A model generated the notes under the pieces. That model saw only the letters and a program-made list of their open reading frames with translations, was not told where the DNA came from and did not search any database. From NCBI GenBank assembly GCA_022496205.1, contig WTXD01000001.1:682001-746000 (forward strand): a stretch of DNA of 64,000 nucleotides. The letters run 5' to 3'. Every line of letters begins with the position of its first letter. Position 1 is the first letter of the stretch. Made by a program: the position numbers and the translations under genes. Below are positions 1-9,939 of this stretch, piece by piece. This DNA is from Gloeopeniophorella convolvens. Taxonomy: Eukaryota > Basidiomycota > Agaricomycetes > Russulales.

Positions 1-834
1 TATCGGGCTGGAAAGCAACATGCGTTTGCTATCCACGGTCAGGGGTAGATGCACGCTAAACTCACAATCCCAAGCTTGTCGGCGTACTTCTTGCTGATAG
101 GCCTTGTATCATGGCTGACAAGTGTGCCCTCGGGGTAGAGGATGAAGGTAAGGGGAATGTCGCGGTCCTCCGCCCTCTTGCCCAGCCAGGCGAGCTGTTT
201 GACAAGGTAGAGCCGGTCCGACGCCCAAGATCGGGCGAGGAAGATAAAGTTGAAGAATTGCATGCCCTGAGCGATGTATCAGACGAACATATCCGGAGAC
301 ACGTGGCACAGAACAGGGCACACCCATCCGATAATTGGCATCCACTTGAGGCTCTTCTTGAGGACGATGAACACGTCGCGGTGCGTGTCCATGAAGTAGG
401 TCAGGGACCATGCGTACCACCAGTCTGCGTACACCTAAAACGGGTAAGTGGCGGCCCGCCGGCTGAGGACACGTCCAGGCACGCACCTGGTGGTTCGCTA
501 TGAGGACCGACTTTTGAGGGAGATTCAGCCTCTGGATGCGACCGTCCTTGCCCCGGACTGCGATGGCGTCAATCTCATCCGGTGAGAGGGCGCCAGGACC
601 ATCGCGCTCAAAGGTGATGAGGAGCCGTGTGGGGCCGAACCACTGGGACATGAGGACTGGACACGCGACCAGTCAAGTGAAGGACGGGGTGGGGCGGGTG
701 CCTCGAAACTCACTGATGAGGGTGGCAAAGGAGCCCTTGCTGAGACGGACGCCGGTGTCATACCACGCCTTTGCCCCGGGGAATGGGAGGAGGCGGAGGG
801 GAAGGAGGAAGGCGAACTGGGAGCCGTTGATCAT
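1..834 (-). CDS. PlsC-type lysophospholipid acyltransferase (CST26/Vps66/AGPAT-like), 3' part missing
   Basis: Membrane acyltransferase that transfers an acyl chain from acyl-CoA to a lysophospholipid, probably at the ER. Exons on the minus strand: 834-714, 656-487, 434-324, 266-66, 7-1, then off the window. Once spliced, the H-x4-D catalytic motif is rebuilt across an intron as NHQ|VYADWWY, followed by IIGW|GMQFF, FLARSW and the acyl-acceptor motif YPEGTL. The last 7 bases continue as PD after GI, as in the family. A hydrophobic segment (MINGSQFAFLLPLRLL) starts the protein. The only in-frame ATG is at 834, yet hydrophobic coding-like sequence continues in frame upstream to about 890, so a 5' exon or other start may be missing. 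Family assignment is firm; exact substrate is unknown. Confidence 0.82.
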
Positions 835-1508
835 GATGGATCCGAAGTTAAAGACGACAAGGTAAACTATGGCATGAAGCGTCTGGGCCCAAGTTCTAGG
901 GGGACGCTTGGATATTTCGACAGCATGGAGGCCTCTGGGGGCGCCATGGACGCGTGTACGTAGGTGCGGGCGATGGGGAGGAGGAGGAAAGCGGCAGCAG
1001 CTACTAAGGGTTGGTGTGCGCAGCGCCGGCTGGGCGCGGCGGCTGAAGCCGCCTGAGATGGACCCGATGAGCCGAGCCGGGAAGATGGCCCAGGGCAAGC
1101 CCAGGGTGAGCGGAAGCGTCGATGCCGTACAAGCTGGAGTGAGCAGATGCGGTCAATTAAGCGCAATGCCAGCTACATGGTTACGGACGTGCGTGGAAGT
1201 GTTTGGAGGAGCACTCGAGCGACGGAGACGAGGAGAAGGGTCGAGAGAGAGGAGAAAAAAGCGGGGGGATTCATTTAGCGGTCGGCCCGTCAAATTAAAC
1301 GGAGGCCGGCGACGAGCGAGGCTCTGAGGCCGTTGAACGTTGACGTTGGTTGTTGCTGTTGCTGTTGCTACTCGCGAGCTCTGCGACGACGCCGGGCTCT
1401 GACCTGGCCAGACGCGCCGACGCCCAACACCGCGTCTCCCAAGTTCTCGCTCCATTTCTCCCCCATTTCTGTCCGCCAGCCGGCAACACGCTCCCTATTT
1501 ACTCACAT
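835..1508. other. Intergenic: divergent promoter region
   Basis: Lies between the start of the acyltransferase gene (-) and the alpha/beta-hydrolase gene (+). The part to about 890 may still be acyltransferase coding sequence. A small GTTGCT tandem repeat sits near 1348-1370. No other gene is supported. Confidence 0.5.
1348..1370 (+). repeat. GTTGCT hexamer tandem repeat
   Basis: About three to four copies of GTTGCT in the leader of the hydrolase gene. Translated it would give a poly-Leu run, but the in-frame first codon there is TTG, not ATG, so it is read as untranslated leader. Confidence 0.6.
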
Positions 1509-4500
1509 ATGTCCGCCTCCTTCGCTCGCACCCTCGACGGAGAGCCTTCCTCCCCACTCCGCCAGAACAGGGCAAACGCCCCTTCCCTCGACCGTCACCC
1601 CTCGATGGAAATCCCCTTCCCCTCTCAGCGCGCCCCCTCCTACTTTGACCGTTATCCCCGCCAACCATCCCAGCCCGCTGCACCACAACCACGCTCCTTC
1701 TCAGCCGGACGCGTCCCCCGCCCCTCCGAAGCATCCACCAGCACCCACCATTCAGACCTCTCATCAAATTCAAATTTCGCCAACGTCACCGTGTCAGACT
1801 ATAGAGCCCGCGCAGACTCTCACCTCTCTGCCTCTTCTCGCTACGCTCTCACAGACGATCTCGCACCCAAACCGCCCCCGCGTCGTCGCTCTCGCCAACT
1901 CGCGGGCAAGGCCTCACGAGAACACCTCGCTGACCTCTCCTACCTCCGCATATCCGCCTCGTCCTCCCTCACCCAGATCGAGACACCTCCCCAGACCCCA
2001 ATCGAATTTTCTGCGCCCAAGGCCCTCTACGACCCCTTCTCGGACATCGTCTCCGCGCCCGTCGCTGGCGTGGAGACCATGGACGCACTGGTGGATGGCA
2101 TGAACGGTTATGGCACCGACGATCTCTTCATGGGTTCAGGTGGAATTTCGGCCCGCTCCGCACGCGCCAAAGAGAGGTTCCATCCGTTGTATCTACCGCC
2201 GCTGCCCACCCCGCCGCCCGGAGTCGTTCTGGGCGGTGGGCTGTCTCGCAAGAGGTCTTCTCGGTCAAAGGCGTCCTACCGCCAAGAAGAGGAGGCCTAC
2301 GCGGACAATGACGAGGACGACGAGCCCCCCATCCCTCCCCCGAGGACAGTCTCGTTACGCCAGCCTCACCGCACGCGCCCTACCTCTCCGTCCACGATGA
2401 CCGTAGGGAGCTCCATCTCCCAGTCCACCCTGGACAGCAGCCCTCCTTCCTCTCCCCGGCTCTCCCATGCTAGTCCCAAGAATGTCGCACCTTCAATCTC
2501 CGAGATCATTCGCGCATATGCTCCCCCACAGCAACAGGCACGCTCGCGTCCACCAAACAAACGTGACTCGATGCATACAAGCAGCCATGATCATCAAACC
2601 CTGCAGGAAGAAGAGCACGAGTCTGAACCTGAACCTGTGTCTGTAACAGAGGAAGCCGAGCTTATATCGCGCACGTCAGTGGACAGCATCGCAGAAGAAG
2701 TGCGGATGACTCTGCGCAACCAGACCACGTCTCCTGTCGTCCAGCCCCCCGCGCCCAGCTCACAATCCGCGCTTTCGCGGCATTCCATCATGTCTGAGAG
2801 ATCCTTCGCGTCAGGGTCTCCTCGTTCAGAAAGCCGCCGCGGCACGTCCTCCTACAACGGCACAGACACGATCGAGGAGGCTCCGCCAATCGAATTTGCT
2901 CCCCGTCCTACACAGTCGCAGGCCATTGCAGAGTATCTTCGCTCTGCGCGATTGACAACACTGCTGAGGCTCACACGTTCACCCCACGCGTCAATAGACA
3001 ACCCTCTGGTTGTGAGCTTGTCGGACTTGGGCTGCGCGACAGGATACCCGCTTGTTGTGTTCCTGGGCTTGGGCGGCGTCCGATATGTCTCTGGCCTCTA
3101 CGACGAGATGGCAGACTGCCTTGGGATCCGTCTCATCACAATCGATAGGTGGGTTGCCGCGCCTACGTGTCGAGCAAGATCTCACAGAATGATGTGCTAG
3201 GTGGGGCATTGGGCGGACCGAGACGCCCAAGTCCAAGAATGCGCGAGGGATTCCAGAGTGGGCTTCCGCTGTCGAGGAGATTCTGGACCTGTTGCGCATC
3301 GACCAATGCAGCGTGATGGCTCATTCAGCCGGCGCTCCCTATGCCCTGTCATTCGCGAACAAGGTCCCTGAGCGCGTGCGCGGAGAGATCCTACTTTTGG
3401 CGCCGTGGGTTGGTGGCGTAGAAGGAGGTCTGTCTTCTGTGATGCAATCGTTTTGCGCGCGTCTAATTCAAATATCTTCTAGCTGGCTATAAATGGCTCA
3501 AGTATGTCCCGACCGGGATACTCAAGACCGCCCAAGCCGCAGAGTGGAAGATCCAGGCCTGGATGCTGGGCAAGCCTCCAACGGTCGCGTACCAGGGCAT
3601 TGGGTATGACGCCAAGGCTGCGGCCTCAACTCCAACTCGCTCGAGATCGACGCGCCGCCCGCCGGAGAAGAAAGTCGTACCGATGCCGCCTCCGCCGCTA
3701 CCACTGGCAGACATGAAGCCGAGACCCAGTCTTGCTTCGAGTGTCTTTAGTGACTATGATGACTTGCGGGACTTTGAGGGTCGCTTCGACAGCCGGAGCA
3801 CGTTGGGTGCCAAGAACTCGGGTTCCGGTGGACAACAGCGCACGCGCACCATGAGCGAGAGCAAGACTCGGCCGTCGTTTACCCGCAAGACGTCAAGAGG
3901 CTTCTTGGGCAGGCTAAAAGGCAGCTCGAACCAGTCGCAGCCCCAGTCCCCTCCTGCAGAGAAGCCGACCCACTCGTCCTCCGGGGGACGGCGGCTGAAG
4001 GCCCTCCGTTCCATGGGCTCCCTGCGAGGGCGGGCGTCCACCATGCAGTCGAGCAAATCCAGCGCGCCGCCGCCTCCCCAGATGCCTCCGCCCCTGTCGA
4101 TCGACGTCGGGCTCGGCTTTGACGACCCATTCGAGTGGTCGAACCCCGTCAGCCTGGGCCGTGGCCCCCCACCCCCCGCCATGTCACCCCTGCCAGACCG
4201 CCCAGAGGGCTACAACCGGCGCGCAGACGGACGCCGCTCCGTGTCCTACAGCACCGCGCCGCGCTCGTCCCCGCCCTCCCTCGCGTCGTCCCCGCTCACC
4301 AGCGTCCCGCCGTCGCCCGCGCTCGAGGAAAAGAGCGCGATCACGGCGACGAGCGCGTACCAGGCGGCGCTGGGCAACGCGCTGATCGCGGCGGCGCACG
4401 CCGAGGCGGCGCGCGGGGCGCACGGCGACCTGCTGCAGATCCTGAACCACGACCAGCAGCCGTGGGGCTTCTCGTACGCGGCGTACCCGCACGGCGTGCG

Positions 4501-4690
4501 CGTGTGGTACGGCGACCGCGACGAGAAGATCGCGGAGCACGCCGTGCGCTGGATGGAGCGCACGATGGGCCCCGCGCGCTGTCGCGTGCAGGTCGTGCGC
4601 GGCGCGGACCACGGGCTGATGTACCGCAGCAGCGTCGTCGTCGAAGCGCTCGAGCGCGTGCGGGACGTCTGGGAGGGCGGCGCGTCGTGA
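1509..4690 (+). CDS. Large alpha/beta-hydrolase-fold protein with disordered N-terminus and internal insertion
   Basis: Three exons (1509-3148, 3201-3427, 3483-4690) give about 1024 residues. Residues 1-500 are Ser/Pro/Arg-rich and low complexity. The fold begins near residue 510 (YPLVVFLGLGG). The nucleophile elbow is AHSAGAP with Ser589, an A-x-S-x-G form of the usual G-x-S-x-G. The acid (GDRDEK, Asp967 or Asp969) and the histidine (GADHGLM, His999) lie only at the very C-terminus. Between elbow and acid there is a low-complexity insertion (about residues 660-900, poly-Pro and Ser-rich). The start was chosen at the first ATG (1509); the frame is open upstream but has no earlier ATG. Splice phases fit exactly. 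Substrate unknown; probably an esterase, lipase or peptidase-like enzyme, or a scaffold using this fold. Third-exon GC content is very high. Confidence 0.85.
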
Positions 4691-5363
4691 TGCCGCGCCA
4701 CGCCCGCACGCACCATTGTAGAATTGACCGATTCGTTCTGTCCATTTTTTGTTGGTTCCACTCCACTTGTTCGTTACCCCGGAGCACACGCACACCTGCC
4801 GCTATCTCTTTGCTATGTATACTTATTTGGATATCCCCCCCGCCCCTTCTTGTCGCGACCCCCACCAAGCCAGCGACCGGTCTTTCTCACTGTACCATCG
4901 TTCAAACAACATACTGTCCTTTGTCGTAGCATTTAGTACCCTACCGTTCTACCCTTTTTCTTACACTGCGGTATCAAGTAATAATATATCCCCCCCCCCC
5001 CGCCCCTAGGTACGGAGACCTATGCTGTAGTGTCCTGATTTTGTTCTGCAGAGTAATCGATAATTCATGGGACGCGTCAGGCTTCAGGGTGTCGGTCTCT
5101 CGCACGCGGCGAGCTCAGTTGGCTGGCGCTCCCACTTTGGACATTGGTCATCAAAAGACGTCGATGCGGATCTCGGCAGCGCGCCAGCCACCACCGCAAC
5201 GAGAGGACAAGATAACAACGTGCGAAGGGTACAACATGCCAGTGCGACAACGCAGATCCACGCGAGCGTGTCATTGCGGGCGCCGGGTGATCCACGGCAC
5301 CCCGTGCCCGAGCGTCGGCGGCGACGCTGCATCATCACCAACAAAAAAAAAGAAGGCAGCCAG
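4691..5363. other. Intergenic: convergent 3' regions
   Basis: Between two tail-to-tail genes. Contains T-rich stretches typical of 3' UTR and a 12-C homopolymer at 4990-5001. No gene supported. Confidence 0.6.
4990..5001 (+). repeat. C12 homopolymer
   Basis: Twelve consecutive C directly after ATAATATAT. A likely site of length variation or base-calling error; no function inferred. Confidence 0.8.
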
Positions 5364-7120
5364 TCAGCGTCGGCACCAGACACAACGGCAGAACAGCGAC
5401 TCACAACTCGCACTGCCCGTCGCGGCCGCCGAGCTGCGCGACTCGAGGCTGAAACGCGACACGTCCGCATCCGTGTCCGCGTCCGCGTCCGAGCTCGACT
5501 CCGGCGTGCGCGCGCGCGCGTACGACCCTGCTCTTGCCCCCATCTCCGCTCCCGCTCCCGCTCCAACCCCCACTATCCCACCACCCACACCCCGCGCGGT
5601 GTGCGCGTCGGAAAACGGCGACTCGTCGTCGTCGTACGTGTACGTCGTATCGGAGCGAATCATCGACACGGTACCCGAGGTGTCGCTGGGCGCGTACGAC
5701 CCGCGGACGTCCAGGAAGCCGCCCGCCCGCGCGCCCGAGCGGAGCGCCATCTCGGCGCGCGGCTGTTCGACGATGAGCATGTGCGGGGGGCGCGGCGCCG
5801 CCTGCGCGTCAGCCAGAAAACGAACGCGCCGAGCACGAGCGAGAAGAAGCCGAAGAGCGCGATGAGGATGATCACCGCGAGCGTCGATTTGGCCAGGCCG
5901 TGCGCGTGTGTGGGTGTGTTGGTGGAGGGTGCGTTGGAACCTGATGGCGCGCCGGGGGTGCTGACGGATGGCGCGCCGGTGGTGCTGCTGGACTGGGCAC
6001 TGCTCGCGGGCGCGCCGGCGGACGTCGAACCTGAGCCGGGCGTGCCGGAGGGCGACGGGACTGCAGAACCTGGGGTCGAGTTGGTGGGTGCCGAGGCGCT
6101 CCCTGGCGGTGCGTTTGAGCTTTGAGGCGCGTTTGCTGTGCCGGTTTGGCTCTGGGAGGACGGCGCAGGGGTCGCCGAACTGGGGGCGGTGGTGGTGACA
6201 GGCGGTTGGGCGGTGTTGCTCGGGGCGTTCGAGGGGCCGGGGGCGGTGAAGCTGGTCTGTGTTTGCGCGGGTGAGGTCTGCGAGCCGGTTGGTGTGGCCG
6301 CCGGGGGAATGTCTTGGGAGGTTGCAGTCGGTACTGCTGAGGCAGAGCTGGACCGAGGCGCGTCCGACTGGGACGCAGGAGGTTGTTCGCTGCCATTGGA
6401 ACCGGTCGGCTGTGAAGACGGGCCGTCCGAAAAGATGGCCTGCAATTCTCCTTGGACGAGGGCGATCGCGAATTCTGCCAAAGCCAGAAGCACATCATCC
6501 AAAGTGGAAGTAGAGATGCCCGTCTCGGTAGACAAGACCAATGCGTCAACGGAAAGCTGCCCCGCAGAGGCAAACCGAGGATCGGGCACGTTGATCACGA
6601 AGAGTGTGTGAGATGACGTTGGGTCGACAGCCAAGGTGAACAGCACGCTCTGCAAGGAATCAGTTATCCCAAAAGTAACGGAGTCTCCGGAGCTGCGTAC
6701 CGGAGGCGTGTCGGCGCCGGGGCTGTTGGCGTCGAAGAGCTCCAATTGGGATGGATTCCTTGTGTCGCAGTCGAGACAGGCAGCGAGCAAGCCCGCTTTG
6801 GGGTCCGAGAAGCCGAGAAGCTGCACCTGGGCCGTGCCGACTGGCAGGACGAGGCGGTGAGAGAGATGGAAAAGGCAAGTATGACGTGGGTGGAGGGACG
6901 TACGCGGGAGGGTTACGTTCAAGGACGCGCCGGATTGGGCGGTGTGGGCGAAGGAGCCGCCGAGGGAGGTTTGTGAAGAGGCCGTGGTCCAACCGGACGA
7001 GAACTGAACCGAGGGGTCATTTTGGTCTATGAAAAGAACGTCGGAGGCGCTTGCGGCGCTTGATGAGAAAAGAGCGGTGAGGGCGAGTAAACGGAAGAGA
7101 CGAGGTCGCGGAGGCCACAT
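5364..7120 (-). CDS. Mucin-like single-pass membrane protein (signal peptide, Ser/Thr/Pro stalk, TM)
   Basis: Cell-surface protein of a common fungal design. Exon 1 is 7120-6904; a 63-nt intron (6841-6903) leads to exon 2. Residues 1-25 are a signal peptide (FRLLALTALFSSSAASA). An ectodomain of about 220 residues follows, then a stalk of about 150 residues rich in Ser, Thr, Pro and Ala, a transmembrane helix (VIILIALFGFFSLVLGAF) and a basic stop (LTRRRRR). After this the open frame turns into Arg-rich sequence ending at 5660, whereas the next frame carries a plausible cytoplasmic tail (MLIVEQPRAEM, then SDTSGTVSMI and TTYTYDDDESPF) to a stop at 5364. The switch lies at a C6 run (5785-5790 on the plus strand). 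One missing base would give about 564 residues. Function unknown; possibly a wall sensor. Confidence 0.7.
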
Positions 7121-7489
7121 TAAAGACTAGAGGACGCGCAGCATCCCCCGGGTCCGGGGAGGAGGGTATTAGGGTCGTGAAGGAGAAGGACAAGTGATGG
7201 GCCGGTTCCGACGGTCGCATTGCGCAAGGAGAGAGGAAATTTGCAGTCAAGGGGGACACCGAGTGATTGCAGAGGGAATGATCCAAAGATGATCGAGCGG
7301 TCGGTCGCCCGAGCTGACGTCGACCCGCTCCCGCCAGTCGACCTCGGCTCTCTCCCGCCAACCGCTGATTCCGTCCCACAATACAAAACTCGTCCTCACA
7401 TTGTCCCCCCTCCCCTCGACTCGGTCCCATGGCCACCCACAAGGCCAACTCGTCCGTCTCTTTCCTCCCTGTCCCCCCGTATCCTACTA
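7121..7489. promoter_or_regulatory. Shared divergent promoter, membrane protein / IES1
   Basis: 369 bp between two diverging start codons. The IES1 side is pyrimidine-rich. No clear TATA box. No coding potential supported. Confidence 0.45.
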
Positions 7490-9171
7490 ATGCCCTCCTC
7501 CAGCTCCCTCTTTGCCCGTAGAAAGGCCTTTGCAATAAAACACCACGAAGCAGAGCCCCTCACCCGTCGCGACCTTCAATACGACTTTCTCCACCATGTC
7601 TTTGCCTCCCAGGAACGCGTCTTTACCGACCCAAACCTCCCCGCCAACCAAGACGGCCCACAGTCCGCGACGTTCCGCGACCTCTACGTGCACGCCCTCA
7701 CGAGCTCCCCCCGCTGCTCAAAGGCCCTCCGCGAGAAGATGCAAGATACCCCAGACTTTGCGACCGACTTTGCCAAAATCTCTCTGCTCGCCAACGTCGG
7801 TCGCGTCAACACGACGATGACCTGTCCGTCCTCACGATGCTGCTGTCCGTCTTGCCTTTCTTGATCTGTCTGCAGTCCTTCCCGAAATGCGTACCGCATT
7901 ACGTACCTACCACCCCGTGCCTTCCCTCCAAAAGGCCGATGCGAATCTACAAGACGCCCCTCGCATCAAGAACATCCTCAAGGCCTGCAGCCTCAAGGAC
8001 GAGGCAAACGCCATGCCCGTCACTCCGGCAGAACTCCGCGCGCGCGCCGTAAGCGCCCCTGCCGTCATCCCCTCCTCGAGCTCACGCTGCAGTCCACACA
8101 CAGGCAAACGGCACCGTGCCGTCTTCCAGTATCGTAAACCTCCTCTTTGTGCTGTCGAATCACTTTACGGTGAGTGTTGTCCCTGAATCGATCGTATCTG
8201 AGATTCGATCACGCCGTCTTTAGACCGTCGCCCACGAGCACTTTGGTCGCCTCGACATCGATTTCCTTGACCTTTTCTTGCCCGTCCAAATCTCGTCCAT
8301 CTCTCGTGCACGCGCTTTTCTCTGGCTCGCTTTCCACTATCACCAAGGCCCCGCCGCCAACCCGTTTGACGACCAGCATTCCAGGCAACACCTCGGGCTC
8401 GTGCCCAAGCTCGTCCCGTTGACCGAGCAGGAGTTTGAGCAGGAGAACGTCGACACGGACGACGAGAAGGAATATGCAGCAAAGATGACCAAGGTCCGGA
8501 TGGACTTTCTCGCAAAGAATGCACAGGCGAACGAGGGCAACACCTCCAAGGTTCAGAAGGGCTCCGTCAAGGCCAAGGCCAGCGCCTTGTCGCCTCCCGA
8601 CAAAGCCGTCCCGGCAAAGAGGGAGCGCTCTGATCCAGACTCGTTGGTCGAGGATACCAATACGGATGACGTGCCCCTCAGTACGATTCGTGTCGCCAAG
8701 TCGCTGGCCCCCGCTCACACTCCGTATCTGATCCAGGCCGGCCCCCTCAACGGAAACGAGCCAAGCCAGTCGACGCCGCCCTTGCGCCCTCGGAGACGTC
8801 GACGGCGCGTGCCCCTCCCAACCTGCATCGCCACCCGAGCGGCGGCTTCCCCCGGTCGATCCTCCAACGTACGTCTGTCGCAATGGTGCGGCCGCCGCTC
8901 TGCCGAGCTAAGATGATGTACGCAGAGGCATGGCACGTAGTCACGACCGTCGACGCCTTTTTCGAGTCTGACGAGGAGGATCTGGACGAGCCTGCGCGCC
9001 ATGCGTACGGTACGTCGCTGCCCTCTCGCCCTCCGAGTGCGGTTTCGGCTCACGCACTCACCTGTTTGTCATTGCGTAGCTATGCGTCTCCAGGTCCTCG
9101 CCGACTTTCATCAGTCAAGCACTACTACTCCCACGCACTCGCATCAGTGGCAACGCGCGAGTGCCAGCTAA
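7490..9171 (+). CDS. IES1: INO80 chromatin-remodelling complex subunit 1 (Ies1)
   Basis: Fungal-specific nuclear subunit of the INO80 nucleosome remodeller. Seven exons (7490-7823, 7876-8048, 8104-8169, 8224-8689, 8737-8868, 8926-9009, 9080-9171) encode about 448 residues. Family signatures as I know them are present: EPLTRRDLQYDFLHHVF near the N-terminus, VNTTMTFLPEMRTALRTYH across the first intron, then SIVNLLFVLSNHF, FLWLAFHYHQG and NPFDD. The middle is charged and Lys-rich with an NLS-like PPQRKRAKP stretch created by a 47-nt intron. The C-terminus has SGGFPRSIL and WHVVTTVDAFFESDEED, then a Ser/Thr/His-rich tail. All splice phases agree. Divergently transcribed from the membrane-protein gene. 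Confidence 0.8.
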
Positions 9172-9939
9172 TTGCGCCCTCACTATCCCGTTCCTCGCTT
9201 GTTGGTCTTTTCGTCTCGCCTTGTTTATATATACACTCGCTCTTGCATAGACAGTAATTAGTCTGTATACATCCTGTACTACTTTGTTGTCGCGCATCGC
9301 ATCCACCTAAGTTATTTCGTGTTTATACGTTGACGGCGTAGGGCCCGACCTTTTCCTCGTACATAACGTTGCTTCCACCCACCTTACCTTACAATAAACA
9401 AACCATGCGGACCCCACGGACCGTCCTCGGATCACAAAGCGGTGTATTGACGGGCACGTTCTAAAGTTCTGCGTTATGGATTACATTGCAATCGAAGTTA
9501 CGTGCCGCACGGCATGCGAACCAAGCGATGCGCGGGCGGGCTCAGGGCTGCAGTGACGGCTGGTGGTACAACGGCCAGGCCAGGCGAGACGATGGTATGC
9601 GTGCAGGGGGGTCGCTGACAGGGTTGGGGTTGGGGTGGGGGATGGGTGGGGTGGACACAAACACACAAGTATGTATAACGTACGGGTGGGTGCGGGGTCA
9701 ATATCGGTACTATCTGTGTCTGCACTAGTGCGGGCGCGGAAGAGCGAAGTCGAATAAGGAGATGGTAAAGGCTGAAGCGAAGCACCTGAAGATGTAGGGA
9801 TATATATCCGCCAAGGCGTGCACTGGTTACTAGTCCCCGAAAAGCATAAAGTACAGACGCAAACAAAGTCGAAAAAAAAAAAGATATGGTACAGTCGAAG
9901 AAAAAAAAGGGAAGCACGGCACGGCGACGCACACGCACG
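9172..9939. other. Intergenic: convergent 3' regions
   Basis: Separates the 3' ends of IES1 (+) and the MIT gene (-). T-rich 3' UTR-like sequence at 9200-9260, two A-rich tracts at about 9870-9910. Open frames here lack codon bias or family resemblance. Nothing else seen. Confidence 0.55.

Noticed and set aside
1350..1508. Poly-Leu N-terminal extension (signal-peptide-like) of the alpha/beta-hydrolase
   Set aside because: The frame is open but begins with TTG in a GTTGCT repeat; no ATG before 1509.
5067..6125. Long plus-strand frames opposite the membrane-protein gene
   Set aside because: Arg-rich antisense shadows; the minus strand has signal peptide and TM helix.
8209..8883. Long open frame antisense to IES1
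   Set aside because: Lies opposite a well-supported exon, Gly/Arg-rich, no family resemblance.
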